Origin: Seriola aureovittata
Lineage: Eukaryota > Chordata > Actinopteri > Carangiformes > Carangidae
NCBI RefSeq assembly: GCF_021018895.1
Contig: NC_079386.1
Span: 2,647,835-2,711,834 of the forward strand
Length of the DNA: 64,000 nt
Direction: 5' to 3'
Shown here: piece after piece, positions 40,480 to 54,020 of the stretch
How positions within the stretch are numbered: position 1 is the stretch's first letter
Layout: each line of letters starts with the position of its first letter
The notes under the pieces: generated by a model
Seen by the model: only the letters and a program-made list of their open reading frames with translations
What the model was told of the DNA's origin: nothing
Databases searched by the model: none
Translations under genes and position numbers: made by a program

Positions 40480-40849
40480 CAGATCCGTTCAAGAACAGAG
40501 GCTCTGATGCTGAACATTTGTTGTGACAGAGGCGGGAATTACTCACACAGTGAACCGTCGAGCCCCGGAGGACGGGGAGGTGGGGATGAGGAGGGCTACA
40601 AGAGGACCACAGGAGGTCCACAGGACAGACTGATGCTACACTGTTACAGTGTCGGATGACCGCGCTGCACGTGCAGACGAATAGGAGGGAAAGTCCTTGT
40701 CACCAGCGGGACCTGGTCTAATGGTTACAGGAGTGTCCCGTCGTTGAACCACAAACCGGGAGTTTAACGGGCTTCATCAGCTGCCGCTGCCGCCGCTGCT
40801 GCTGCTGCTGGATCGCGGTGTGCGTCAGTCGCCAGCTATAAACCAGGAG
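40480..40849 (+). other. Candidate non-coding first exon and GC-rich promoter of unknown gene
   Basis: A GC- and CpG-rich island in AT-rich surroundings ends in a strong splice donor, ACCAGGAG|GTGAGTG, at 40849/40850. It contains a short CTG/CCG run (40782-40810). No long open frame with a known domain crosses it. It could be a distal 5' exon of gal3st4, which starts about 6-8 kb downstream on the same strand, or the first exon of a non-coding RNA. Only the composition and the donor support it. Confidence 0.35.
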
Positions 40850-40859
40850 GTGAGTGAAC

Positions 40860-42450
40860 ATATAAACTTAGACACAGTTTGATGGAAAAGGTTCAATAAA
40901 AACACCGGACGTTTCCTTTCAACATTAAAGCCTAACTATGGTCTTGAAGTAGAACCAAGAAGGAAAGAAAACCCTTTTAAATCAGTAAAATCTAAACGTT
41001 TAACAGGTTAAAAAAGCCTTATTTAACCTAAATGTTATTCCAACACAAAAATAAACTATTGATATAATAGCTCACTAACTAAATACTGAATTAAACAAGT
41101 TCATTACTCTATAAAGTGATTCCAGCAATAAAATCTTAAAAGTAAATGTCAATTCAAATCAAAAATAATTAATGAAATAATGCACATATAAAAAATAAAA
41201 TGTCCTCTACTCTTGTGTCATCTTCATTTTTTATAAAATGTCTTAATAATTATAGATAGCAGTTCATTAATGGAAAAGCTGATTCTGTGCTTCCATCACT
41301 TTCTAATGACACTTCAGTCACATTACCTGCTTCATTCACTGCACAGTTTTGTTTTGAAAGAGGAAATCACAGAGGCTGTGATGTTAATAACTGTTCAGAC
41401 CCTGTGTCCTGGTGGATCAGGGACAGTGGACCCACATACAGTCTAGAACTTCATCCAGAACCTGACCCGTTCATGTCTATACCTGCCTTTGTCCTGTGTG
41501 TGTGTGTGTGTGTGTGTGTGTTGCTGTAAACGCCGTGATATTTCTCAGTACACTTGTCGGCTTATTGTCCAGGCATTTGGTCCAACAGTTTGCAGTAATC
41601 TTGTTTGACTGATCCTGCAGTATTAACCCGGTCTGACTTGGGCCAGGTTTAACCTAGTACACCAGGTAACTGGATGAGTCACCAGAGCGGGGTACGGTCT
41701 GGTAGCACTGGGAAATTCCTTATTGAGTTTCACACTTAACTGTACTGAAAATAGTAGTGAAGTACTGGAAGTACTGAAAATACATCAACTGAAATACATC
41801 AACACTATGACACCATTTCTTTTTCAGTTAGACTTCAAATTCATGTTGTTTTTGTGTTTGGGTCATAAAATGGAGACAAACATTTAAGAAAACCAATTTA
41901 TTGTGTAAAAAGTCTAATGTAATTTTTCACATTTTTTTCTTTTTTACAAAGTAATAATTACTCTCTTTAGACTCACATCCATGTACGGTGCATGAAAATG
42001 TTTTATTACTCGATGGTTACCTGCCTAAAATATTAATAAAATAAACAAATTATTTCCAACAGTTTTTTTCCTCATATGTGAAAACCTTATTGAACTTATA
42101 GTAGTTGTAGTATCACTGACACTTTCTTCAGCTTAAGTGACACTGAGATCAATCACAACATTGATCAGATTATTGTTAATCTTAATTCTCTAGTGAAAAA
42201 AATTCTTTTAATTTATTCATTTATATCTGAGAAATAAAGATATAATTAAACCTCCGTTACAGATGTGTTCTCCAGTCAACATTCGGACAGATCACAGTTA
42301 GCACAGAGATTCGGTCAAACAGGAGGCGAGTGATCATGTGATCATCATAAAAGAAGCAGGAGTTTCTGTTCCTGTCCTGGTGAAGAGTATCTCTGACTTC
42401 ATGAAGCTGGAGGATGAAACCATCTGAGCCAAACTCTGCATCCAGCAGCA

Positions 42451-42489
<39 letters not shown>

Positions 42490-43740
42490 GGTGTTGTTGT
42501 AGTAACAGGTGGAGGCACTAGGTGGCTCTGTCTCACCTGTTTCATTACATTGATGTAAAACTGAATGCTGTGCTGTCATTCATTGTGCGCTATGACCCCC
42601 AGGTTAAGAGGTTGTGTGTTATGATGATTACACTTGTTGTATAATAAATACATCATGTCGTGCTGTGGAGATGAGCGGAGCTGAAGAGCAAGGTCAGTGA
42701 AGGTGAAGATCAGTGAAGGTGAAGATCAGTGAGTCAGGTCTCCAGGGTGACTAACACTTTAACACCTGCTCTACAGGTCATGTGACAGTGCACACAAGAA
42801 ACAGCGTACAGATTCATGCTGAGACCAGAAGGCAGTGAGGAGGGAGTGAGAGTGATCTGATCAGTGTCACTGATCAGGAGTGACACTGATCAAATCACTC
42901 ACAACAACTGTAGGTTGTTGGTCTTGTTCATGCATCATGTTGTGTTGCTGCAGTGTTTCAGCCAGAAATCTGCTATTCAGTGAACAAGTTGATCCGTAGT
43001 GAGTTTTTGAACATCATCAGGCATCGTGCCGACGACCAGGTGCATTCAAACATCTTCCAGGTAGAACACCTGAAGCCTGAAGTCTGTAGTGTTGCGGTAA
43101 GAAACAGATCCCTGCTGTGAACCTCGACTGATTCATGTTGCGGACCTCACTGCTACCTGCGGCAACACACCGTGCAGCCCTTTGTTCTTTTGACACAGTG
43201 CTATTGTCTGGCCTGGGCCATATGGAGGAGGGTGAGGAGGGGAGGAGGGTGAGGCTGGTCAGGAGCAGCTGGTGCTTCCTCCTTAACAAAGGTTGACCGA
43301 TTAGAGGCTTTACTTCTAAATTTAGAGCCAGAGCTGCCTCCTGCTGCACATGCGGACTGTGAATCAGTCCAGACCAGGTTTCTGTGTCTTAGCTTCACCG
43401 CCGACATTAACCTGCAGTGTGTGCGCATGAATAACAAATACCTGAATTACACTCTGCAAACGTGCTCAGTGTGATTACTCCTCAGATGTTGGTTTGTGTA
43501 GAGCTGCTTTGTTGAGATGTGTGAAACTGTATCTGAGGCCTGTGTTTGTTGTGGTTCTGTTTTCATCTCTGCTTCATGTTGATATTTTTTATTATATTAT
43601 TTATTACAGTTAGGAAATACATGATGAATATTTTTATACTGGTGGGAGGAACTGGGACTGAGCCCTGGGAACAGAGATCTGACCTCTTTTCATGTGTGTG
43701 TGTGTGTGTATGTGTGTGTTTTCATAATTGTGTCTGTAGA
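40860..43740. other. Intergenic or intronic DNA with simple repeats
   Basis: A TG run lies at 41498-41521 and a CT run at 42455-42485. Overlapping minus-strand frames at 43017-43437 resemble no family I know. No gene is recognised. Confidence 0.45.
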
Positions 43741-43768
43741 TAGATATAATATATATATATATATATAA

Positions 43769-44150
43769 TTTTATTTATACCCTACGGGGAATTCATGTGT
43801 CCAGCAGCTCTCTGTAATTATAGTAATAACAGTAAATAATAAATAATGAACAATAATAATAAAATGAGTCCACTTCCTGTGGCTGAGGTGTTGTGTATCC
43901 TGATGGCAGTGGGAACAAAGGATCTCCTGAACCTCTCTGTTCTGCAGCGCAGTGAGACGAGACGTTTGCTGCAGCTGTAGCTGCTTCTCTGTTCTGCCAG
44001 AATGTTGTGGAGAGGATGGTTGGTATTGTCCAAGATGGCCTCCATCTTACATTGCATGCGTCTCTCCACAGCAGTCCTGAGTGAGTCCAGACTCCTGCCT
44101 TTACATTCAGGGCGGATGTGACGAGCTTGGCAAAATTTGATATTGTCCAC
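43769..44150 (-). mobile_element. Rex1/CR1-like LINE 3' fragment
   Basis: The minus strand encodes CKGRSLDSLRTAVERRMQCK, then MEAILDNTNHPLHNILAEQR and RCRTERFRRSFVPTAIRIHN, the wording of the last part of ORF2 in this class of fish LINE. After the stop, the plus-strand left end ttttatttataccctacggggaattc is a decayed form of the actttattgatccc...ggaaattc tail that ends such elements, followed by a simple AT repeat at 43747-43768. The copy is strongly 5'-truncated. Confidence 0.65.
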
Positions 44151-45845
<1,695 letters not shown>

Positions 45846-45882
45846 TGAATTAATACTAAATAATAGATGTAGTTATAGATAA

Positions 45883-45916
<34 letters not shown>
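45883..45916. repeat. (GT)n microsatellite
   Basis: About 17 GT units, close to the compound array just upstream. Confidence 0.9.
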
Positions 45917-45917
<1 letters not shown>

Positions 45918-46424
45918 TGGAGTAAGGTGGAGAAAGGAGCGAGGCTGCTTTTTCTCTGGATGCCTTTCTGTCAGCATCACAGGATGACGTCACACTCAGC
46001 AAACCTACTCTATCAAGTCAACAACAGTGCGGCAAAACAGAACGGAAACACACCCAGTGTGCCTTCAAATTAAAGCAGGGACTTTGTCATTTAATACACG
46101 AACTGTTGTGATGGATTCTGTCAGGTCCTCTTCTCTCTCTCACCTGCACAGTGTCTCTCTCTCAGCAGAGACACACCTGACAGTGACGAGACTTTCTGAA
46201 CTTCCACCTGTGAGAAGGTCAAACTTACAGGTGAAGCACTTGTGTTTAATTGTGTGGTGAGGGTCAGGGTTAGTTAACATCCTCAATTAAAACCTGATAA
46301 ATGGCGGGTACTATATAAACTGATTCCTGTCCTGTCAGACATCTAGAACAGTTTCCTCAGAGTTTGTAAAACCCTGGACTGTCTCTTTGCGTGGTCCGTC
46401 GAGACATTTTATTTTGGAAGCTTC

Positions 46425-46737
46425 CGGAAATAGAGCCGCCCTCTCCTCACTCGCGCTCCGTCTTCACCGTCTGAGTGTCGGCCGTCAGCAGAATAAACCT
46501 CAGAGCCGTCGGTGCACAGAAACGGGATTTGTTTGAAGACTGGTTCAGGACTGAAGCGGCTCTCTGGTCCAGGCTCGGTCTGCGGGGCTGCTCCGGGTCC
46601 ATGGCCTGATCTGTACCGGCGGCGGATCGGCTGCAGTCGAAGCCTTCGAGATGCTCCGAGCTCTCTGCAGCTGCACAATAACACCGTCACCGATACCGGC
46701 CCGGGGACACAGCTATGCTTTTCAGACGGAGAGCCAG
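46425..46737 (+). promoter_or_regulatory. Likely gal3st4 promoter and non-coding exon 1
   Basis: A GC-rich, CpG-containing island starts at about 46,400 with an ETS-like CTTCCGGAAA at 46422-46431. It ends at a donor, GAGCCAG|GTAACG, at 46737/46738. The next acceptor with a coding start on this strand is gal3st4 exon 2 at 48632, so a 5' UTR exon is the simplest reading. The open frame from 46512 across the donor has no known domain. Confidence 0.5.
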
Positions 46738-48249
46738 GTAACGTTAGCTAGCTAGCAGGAGAGAGGAGGGGGTGCGAGTATGGGGAGGAGGTGGAAGAGA
46801 TCACAGCGGGGGGGTTACACCGACTGGGATGCGGTGATTGTGGAGGGCGGCGCTGGGCTGTGATCCTGCAGAGAATCAGGAGGAGGTGTGGGTGGAGGAT
46901 TTGGGGAGGGGGCGGGGGTGCTTCACATGCAGCGGCCTTTCTTCAACGTGTATTTAACGTTTATTCAACGGTTATTCAACATTGACTCAGTCCATCTGCC
47001 ACAGCCAATCCCGCGTGAGCGCGCGCGCGTGTAAAAGAAGGCAGTAATGAACTGAAGCTCCTTTGTGTGTGCTGGTGGTGGTGGTGGAGGCGGTGGGTGG
47101 AGGCCACTGCTCAGTCCTCTTGAGTGTATTGTTCATACCACTGTTATGTAATGATGTACCTCTGCTGTCCAGATGTTGACCACATGTTACATCTGATGTG
47201 GATCAGAGGGAGGTTCGCTGTTCGGACTCAGACGACACAGCTGGTCGCACACTGTCTCTGCTGGGGCCTCTGTGGCCCCCAGCAAAGTTCTCCTGTTGAC
47301 CTAACACCACAGACACCACAGGAGCCCTTACAGCCCATGTTATAACACCGTGTCATTCAGAGCCTGTGGTCTGTCAGAAACAAACAACAGTTACATTATA
47401 GATTCAAACGTCCACACAGAGGCAGGTCCTGACACATGTCACATAAGTAGACTCGTTACTACTACTTAATTATAATGAGCTGGAGCCACAGACTGTAATT
47501 ATGTTGTGGCTCCTGTAGCAGAGTTCATCTACTGTTTAAGATGAAATAAACTGTTTGTGGATGTAACAACTCAATTTCCACAACGTCTGAGAGAGAACAC
47601 GTGTAAAGATCGGTCTGGGTGATTAATTGGAAAATCCATTTTTTATTGAGCTCTATTTGATTTTATAGTATATTATTATTATAGGTTTTACAGGTTCAGA
47701 CAGAACAAACCAGGTTTAGTATAAAAACTAACACAGATGTTCCAGATGGTAGAAGGTTCGCACTGATTTAAATATCCTGTAAAGTCAGGACTGGTTAAAT
47801 GAATTAAAGTCCTGATCCTTGATTTACACTGACAAACCACCGGACCCTGTTCACAGGATATTAAAGCTGTTGTTTAAAACGATATGTTCAGCTTTTCCCT
47901 TTGAGACAAAAATCTGTTCCAATCATTCACTTATTTATTATATTAATTATGAATCATCCATATTAAAGAACAGAGTTAAATCACTGTCCACCGTGGTTCA
48001 TCAGTCGTCTCCAGGGGTTTGGATGTTCTGTTACTTCATCCTGAGTCTTCATCCCTCATCCTCATCAGTCACTCTGTTCATGATGTGCTACGTTAAAGTG
48101 AAGACATGACATAACTATCAGCAGATATATTGATCAGGAGGAGATTGATCAGAAAATGAAAAGCTGACGCATCGGTATTGGCAGACAGCATCTAGAGAAT
48201 GCAGCAGGTCCTGTTGTCTCTGGATGTTTTCAGGCTGCTTTCCTCCCTG

Positions 48250-48250
<1 letters not shown>

Positions 48251-48301
<51 letters not shown>
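48251..48301. repeat. (GAT)17 microsatellite
   Basis: A perfect GAT run just upstream of the CATC array. Confidence 0.95.
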
Positions 48302-48303
<2 letters not shown>

Positions 48304-48377
48304 AGTCATGTTTGCTTTATGAATCACCAGATCTCTAACTCACTGGCTCTTTTCTATTTGTTCCTCTTCTCCAACTT

Positions 48378-48600
48378 CATCCATCCGTGGATCTATCCAT
48401 TCATCCATCCACCCACCCACCCATCCATTCATCCATCAATTCATCCATCCATCCATCCATCTATCCATCCACCCATCCATTCATCCATCTATCCGTCCAC
48501 CATGTATCCATTCATCCATTCACTCATCCATCCATCCATCCATCTATCCATTTGTCCATCCACCCATACATACATACATCCATCCATCCATCATCCCTCT
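48378..48600. repeat. (CATC)n tetranucleotide array
   Basis: About 220 bp of CATC/CACC/TATC/CATT variants. The open frames over it (Ile-His-Pro-Ser repeats) are products of the 4-bp unit read in three frames. The array merges into the polypyrimidine tract of the gal3st4 exon 2 acceptor. Confidence 0.9.
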
Positions 48601-48632
48601 CTCCCTCCCTCCTCCCCCTCCCCTCCTCCAGG

Positions 48633-50904
48633 ATGTTGCGGTGGCTGGTGTGTGGTCGGTTGGGTCCAGTGTGGATGTGGAAAGCTCTGCTGCTCTTCGT
48701 GGCCATTGCTTTTGCGGGTCAGCTGCTGGGGGTCATCTTCAACAAGAGGTATCTGATTTCACCAGTTTTTACTATTTTACTTGGTTTTCATTTTAGTTTC
48801 ACTTCTAGTCTCTACAGCTGTTACAGCCCGGCGGTCAGCTGTAGTCACCTTCCTGTCGACCTGTAGTAATCTGTCCCGACAGCGACTGTACTGAGCTGAG
48901 ATAGTGACGTGCTCACAGCTTGTTGTCTCCTCACGGAGGAGCTGGAACTTGGCTTCGTCGCTTTCTGCAGTGACTTGGACGTAAAGTGACACAGTGAAAT
49001 TCATTTGTCTGAAAACTGCTGAGTCTGGTGATCTAACAAGCTAGCTGGTTTTCTTTTACTACACATACACGACATACAGATTAGAAGTTGTTTCTGTTGT
49101 TAGCCTCATTTCACAGCGTGAGAACAAACGGACTGGGACCGAGTGTTTGACCTTTCTCTGCTGTTGTGTTCTACATTAAAATGGTTCATTCTGCAGAGTC
49201 TGGACCATTCCCACCCTCTCAGCCGCAGCAGTTTGAAATCCATGAAAACTGAAGGGTGTGGCTCAGCAGAGGTGAGCTCCGTCAGCACGGTCTCTCACCT
49301 GAGTGTGAGTCAATCCAGTTACTGTGACCTCCTTATTTAAATGAGCCGATTCCATCGTTAAACCCTGCTGTGATAAACTCTGCTGTGACTGAGCCGTCAA
49401 AGTCGTCACAGAGCAAACTGCTGCTGAGTGTTTTCTACCCCTGGTCACCTGCCGGTCTCTGCTGACACCAGACTCTGTGTAGATTCATGACTAAAACTAT
49501 GTGTACGCACAAAAACCAGAAATACACATACGCGTTCTTTTCATCAGGATTATAAAGCCGTGCGTTTGCATGCTTCCATTTTTATAAAACTCTCGTTGAT
49601 GGATAGATAAATCAGGCGTGTGTGCTCAAGCCTCATTTCCACTCCCACAGGAATTTGTTAATGGATGAAGACACTCCCTTAATCAATCAGAGAAGAAAGA
49701 CGAGGAGGGAGAACAGTTTCACAGATTGGGAAACTGAGGTAAAAACGTTCCTGTTTTACTCTGAACTTCATCTATTGGGACCAGAGAGTTTTTATTTTGA
49801 AGGTATTTTTGGTGCAAAACAACCGAACCTGTTTTGCTAGCCTAACCCTAACCCTAACCTGTGACAGTGGAATTAGTAGTTGTATAAAAGTCAGTAAACT
49901 TGAGGTTGCACACTTGTAGATTTTTGTTTTTTCTCTCCCACAAAGACAACACACCAGTTACACCTTCTCAAATTCTTCTTGGCAGGTGCACAAATCCTGT
50001 ATTACAAATGACAAATTAAAAAACTCATACACTCACATTTTTGCTCCAGTTGCTGCAGTGAATGTGGCTCAAAACACGTTCACACACCCCGTATCAAATA
50101 GTGTGTAAAGTCACGGACAAAATGTGCACATCTGCAAATCAGAATGTGAATTCATGCAATGAGAGCTGCACATGTGTAAAACATTTTCTCGCAAATACTT
50201 TTTTTTTTTTTGCACAAACACACGTCAGTAACTACAACTGCTTGAATCTTCCGCTACGAGTCTCAAATGGCAAGTTCTGCACGCTCTGACTTTTGCAACC
50301 AAATGTCTCTGCTGCTCTCTCGCAGCTAAACTCTGACCCTGTTGCAGTGTCAGCAGTAAAACTTATAATGATGATAATGAATGACGCTCCGTGAAGTTGT
50401 TCTGGCGTTGTTTTTGTGTGTACGCATCATTCAAACATCTGGCCCCGCGTGTTTCTATCAGCTGCTGAAGGTCAACACTTGCAGAGAGTGATGCTGCTTT
50501 TACCCCGTCAGTCACCCGCGCCACAGAAAGCAGGATAGTGGGAAGGGTCTGTAAGAGGGTCTGTGTCGATCTGTGCGCCTTTAAACACGTCATTTCTTTG
50601 TGCAGTTGTCACGTGCACAGCTGTTTACGGCGTGAAGCTGACTAATTTTCAGCTCGCGGCTGTCTGCTCACTGTGTCTGTGAACCGCCGCAAGAAAACCA
50701 CACTGAAGAAGAGAGGAACAAACGGAAATATCACATGACTCCTCACACGGTTTCACTGCGTGGAGCAACAACAGCTTCAAAGCTGGATCATGTTTATCTG
50801 AGTCAAAGTGGCTTGTTCTGAAACCACACTGTGGGTCTACGGGTTAAAACACAGTGGGGGAGAGGTGACAGACACAGTGGTAACTTCTCACTGTCTGAAC
50901 TGGC

Positions 50905-50965
<61 letters not shown>

Positions 50966-53900
50966 GGACTGTGACCCAGGCATCAATATATATATATATT
51001 GTGTTTTTATCTTGTGACCAATCCGATAGAGCCACATGTCTGAAGCAAGCATCAACCTCCGAGGCTGAAAACTACCAACACTGAAGAACCAAAAGCTGCA
51101 GTTCCTCTAATGACCACTAGAGTCTGGCTCCAACAGTGAGTCAATCCCCATAGACTCCCATGTTAAAATGTCCAACTTTACAGCAGAAATAAACATGTTT
51201 ACAGCCTGGTACAAAAACAGTTTTACTCATTCATGACAACTGTTTATATGACTCACCTGTTTACATGATATTACGGAGTAAAGTTATGGAGAACTGAGGG
51301 TGTGCTCCTTTGAGTAAACGTATGCTTGCCGCAAACCGACATGATTTTTGTCTTAGCTTGGATTAGCTTTTTGGATTAGCTGGGAGTTAGGGGCGGAGTC
51401 AGGCACCGACCAGAAAAGCTTCAAAACCGCTCTTCAGAAACCTATGAGTGACATGGAGCGTCAAGGAGGCTTTATTTACAGTCTATGGTCTGAAGTCGTT
51501 CTGTATGTACAATTGAAACCAACCGGCAGTAACAGCAACTCAACCCGTCTCCGATCAGGAATATGAAAAGAGCTAAGCTGTGAACTCAGTCGTATGTCGT
51601 GTTGTTTGGTTTGAAGATTTTCTGTTGCGCCTCGGCTGCTGAATGCTCCGCTGTGTTCACCTCGTCTGTGTGTGTGTCTGTCTGCTGTGTGGTGCTGGAC
51701 AGGTGAGCACAGAGGACTCATCAGAGCTTCTCCTCCGCTGGAGACCTGGCTAACGGAGTTCACTAGAAACCCAAAGCGTCGAGCTGAATAACAGCAGAGC
51801 GGAACCACAGAGTTGTTGATAATTATCCCTGCGGATTCTTTCACATCGCACGGAGTCGTTTGACACAGTTGTGAGACGTGCTTTCTGTGTTTTCTTCATC
51901 TTCCAGCAGTGTCCAGCCAGCCGCTCGCTCCATCTTCTCGTCCCCTGATGCTCAGGGGCCGTCTCTGGGCTCCTGTCAGCCCTACACCCACATCATGTTC
52001 CTCAAGACCCACAAGACGGCCAGCAGCACGGTGCTCAACATGCTGTACCGCTTCGGAGAGGAGCGCGACCTCCGCTTTGCCTTGCCGCTGGGCTACCAGC
52101 TGGGCTACCCGCTGCCCTTCAACGCTCACAGGGTCAAAGGTTACCGAGGTCCTAGAGCCATGGAGTTCCACATCATGGGCAACCACATGAGATTCAACAA
52201 GCCGGAGGTGAGTTATGCAGAGGAGGGGAGGGGCTTGACACTGGGACGATGACAATGATGATGATGATGAAGATGAAGATGAAGATGATGATGATGATGA
52301 TATTTGTATTGTTAATTAAGCAGATAGAAGAAAATGATGACAGCTCAGATCATGAACTCATCAGTTTTGCTCAGTGAGTGGAATAGATGGATGATGGTTG
52401 GCAGACTGCAGTTTCTGCTTCAGCAGGGAGGACGTGCTGAGTGTTCAGACACTTTGACTCTTGACATTTAGCTAAGCCTGAACAGTTTGGTCTCAGGTTA
52501 CAGCCACAAAGACACGTTCATGTTGTGTTTACATTTAAATAATGGAAGCACCAACGACAGCTGTCTTCTTAAAGAGGTTGACTCGTCAGGCTCAGAGGAG
52601 CTACTATAATATAAACTGCTATAGGATATATACTATATACCATATATGCTACTATACCATATATACTGTATCCTATATACACTACTATAGGATATATACT
52701 ATATATCATTTATGCTACTATACCATATATACTATACAATATATACTCCTCTAGGATACATATATTACTATAGGATATATGCTATATGATATATACTACT
52801 ATAGTTTATATACCATACCATATATGCTACTATAGGATATAGACTATATCCCATATACTATTACAGGATTTATACTATACGACATATACTATTATGGGAT
52901 ATACTGTATATACAGTAAATATGTCCTCCTGTGCCTACAGGTGGAGAAGGTGATGCCGGCAGACACCTTCTACTTCTCTATCATCAGGGACCCGGTCTCT
53001 CTGGCTGAGTCGTCCTTTGCTTATTACAAAGAAGTAGCACCTGCCTTTCGGAAAGCCAAAGGTTTGGGTGACTTTGCCGATGACCCGAAGAAATACTATG
53101 ACCCTCGCCTCCGCAACAACCACTACGCCCGCAACCTGCTGTGGTTCGACTTCGGTATGGACCACAATGCTAATTTCTCAGTGGCACTGGCTCAGCGCGG
53201 CGAGGCCATGATCCGCCGGGCCTTCAAGCTGATTCTAGTGTCTGAGTACTTTGACCAGTCCATGATCCTGCTGAGACACGCCCTCTGCTGGCCGCTGGAC
53301 GCCGTCGTCTCGTTCAGCCTCAATGCTCGGCAGCAGAAGCCCAGCGGCATCGGGGGGATGAGCGGGAGCTGGGTGGGCAAAGCGGCGGCGGCGGCCGGCG
53401 TCGGCGTTAGAGGTGGACATTCACAAGTCAAGACGCCGCCCAATCTGTCACTAACGGAGGAACAGCGGGAGAAGCTGCGGCAGTGGAACGCCTTAGACTG
53501 GTACTTATACAAAGCCTTCAACAAGACCTTCTGGGAGGAAATCGAGAGGTTTGGTTTCGCTCAGATGGAGCAGGAAGTAGCTCTTCTCAGGATGCGGCGG
53601 GAAGACCTGGCCCGGGTTTGTCTCAGGGACGGCGGGAAACCTGTGGAGGCGCACCGGATCCGAGACAAAAACATCCGGCCGTTCCAGAGCGGACTAGTGA
53701 AGATCCTGGGCTATGAGCTCCAGCCGGGGCTGGACAACACCACCAGAACCGCCTGTCTGAGGATGATCAGGCCTGAGATCCAGTACAAAGACGTGCTGGA
53801 TGCTAAACAGTTCCCACGGGCTCTGGCGGCCCCCGCCCAGCCGGGACAACAGAGCCAGGTGCGGATGGTAAGACAGGACTCATCCAGGACAGGAGACAGG

Positions 53901-54020
53901 CTGGTGGGGGGAGAGGCTGGAGGGAGGACGGTGGAGGAGGGGGAGAGAGACTGGGACGGAAGCCGTTTAATACGGAGCAACCAGACTTTGATAAGACAAG
54001 AACCAGGACGGTTGAGATAG
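48633..54020 (+). CDS. gal3st4: Galactose-3-O-sulfotransferase 4
   Basis: A Golgi type II membrane enzyme that moves sulfate from PAPS to the 3-hydroxyl of galactose on glycans. Coding exons are 48633-48748, 51907-52207 and 52941-54020, 1497 nt, 498 aa (human GAL3ST4 is 486 aa, from memory). The junctions are GT-AG and in phase. Exon 1 gives a short cytoplasmic tail and a signal anchor, [39 protein letters not shown] is the PAPS 5'-phosphosulfate loop, and [20 protein letters not shown] fits the 3'-phosphate site. Further blocks are [41 protein letters not shown] and [14 protein letters not shown]. The HRVKGY and LDAKQFP wording and the 7q22.1-type neighbourhood favour paralogue 4 over 1-3. 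The Ala/Gly-rich segment near 53375-53410 and the long polar C-terminus after LDAKQFP look lineage-specific. Confidence 0.92.
50909..50964. repeat. (GT)28 microsatellite
   Basis: A perfect GT run in gal3st4 intron 2. Confidence 0.95.
51080..51487. mobile_element. Dispersed fish repeat (family not assigned)
   Basis: The stretch gctgcagttcctctaatg ... ccccatagactcccatgtt ... aaataaacatgtttacagcc ... tttatttacagtctatgg is one I recognise from memory as repeated many times in fish genomes, probably a non-autonomous DNA transposon. Ends and target duplication could not be fixed. Confidence 0.4.
52252..52300. repeat. (GAT/GAA)n microsatellite next to the gal3st4 exon donor
   Basis: An imperfect GATGAT/GAAGAT run about 45 bp downstream of the donor at 52208. 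Confidence 0.85.
52600..52915. repeat. AT-rich minisatellite (ctactataggatatatactatat units)
   Basis: Repeats of about 20-45 bp built from ctatagga, tatatact and ccatatatgctactatac recur with length changes over about 310 bp, stopping roughly 25 bp before the acceptor of the last gal3st4 exon. The units are partly self-complementary. Confidence 0.75.

Larger units (their letters stand above)
46738..48631 (+). other. gal3st4 intron 1 (within the 5' UTR)
   Basis: It runs from the GTAACG donor to a C/T-rich acceptor, CCTCCTCCAG. It holds a GAT trinucleotide run and a long CATC array that lies directly against the acceptor. Confidence 0.5.
48749..51906 (+). other. gal3st4 intron 2
   Basis: Donor GTATCT at 48749 and acceptor CTTCCAG ending at 51906. 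It holds a short telomere-like tract at 49841-49859, a TG run at 50909-50964 and a dispersed repeat at about 51080-51487. Confidence 0.8.
52208..52940 (+). other. gal3st4 intron 3 with tandem repeats
   Basis: Donor GTGAGT and acceptor GTGCCTACAG. Most of it is a GAT run (52252-52300) and an AT-rich minisatellite. Confidence 0.85.

Noticed and set aside
43017..43437. Two overlapping minus-strand frames of 110 and 78 codons
   Set aside because: No recognisable family, and the composition follows the local GC rise. I kept it as intergenic.
46409..46751. Arg-rich open frames on both strands in the GC-rich island
   Set aside because: GC-rich DNA has few stop codons, the frames cross a splice donor, and the proteins resemble nothing known. 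Better read as promoter and 5' UTR.
48319..48866. Plus-strand frames of 145 and 159 codons with Ile-His-Pro-Ser repeats
   Set aside because: The 4-bp CATC array is open in several frames. The real coding exon is shorter and begins at 48633 after a splice acceptor.
51896..52255. Minus-strand open frame opposite gal3st4 exon 2
   Set aside because: It is the shadow of a real coding exon, whose plus-strand protein matches the sulfotransferase family.
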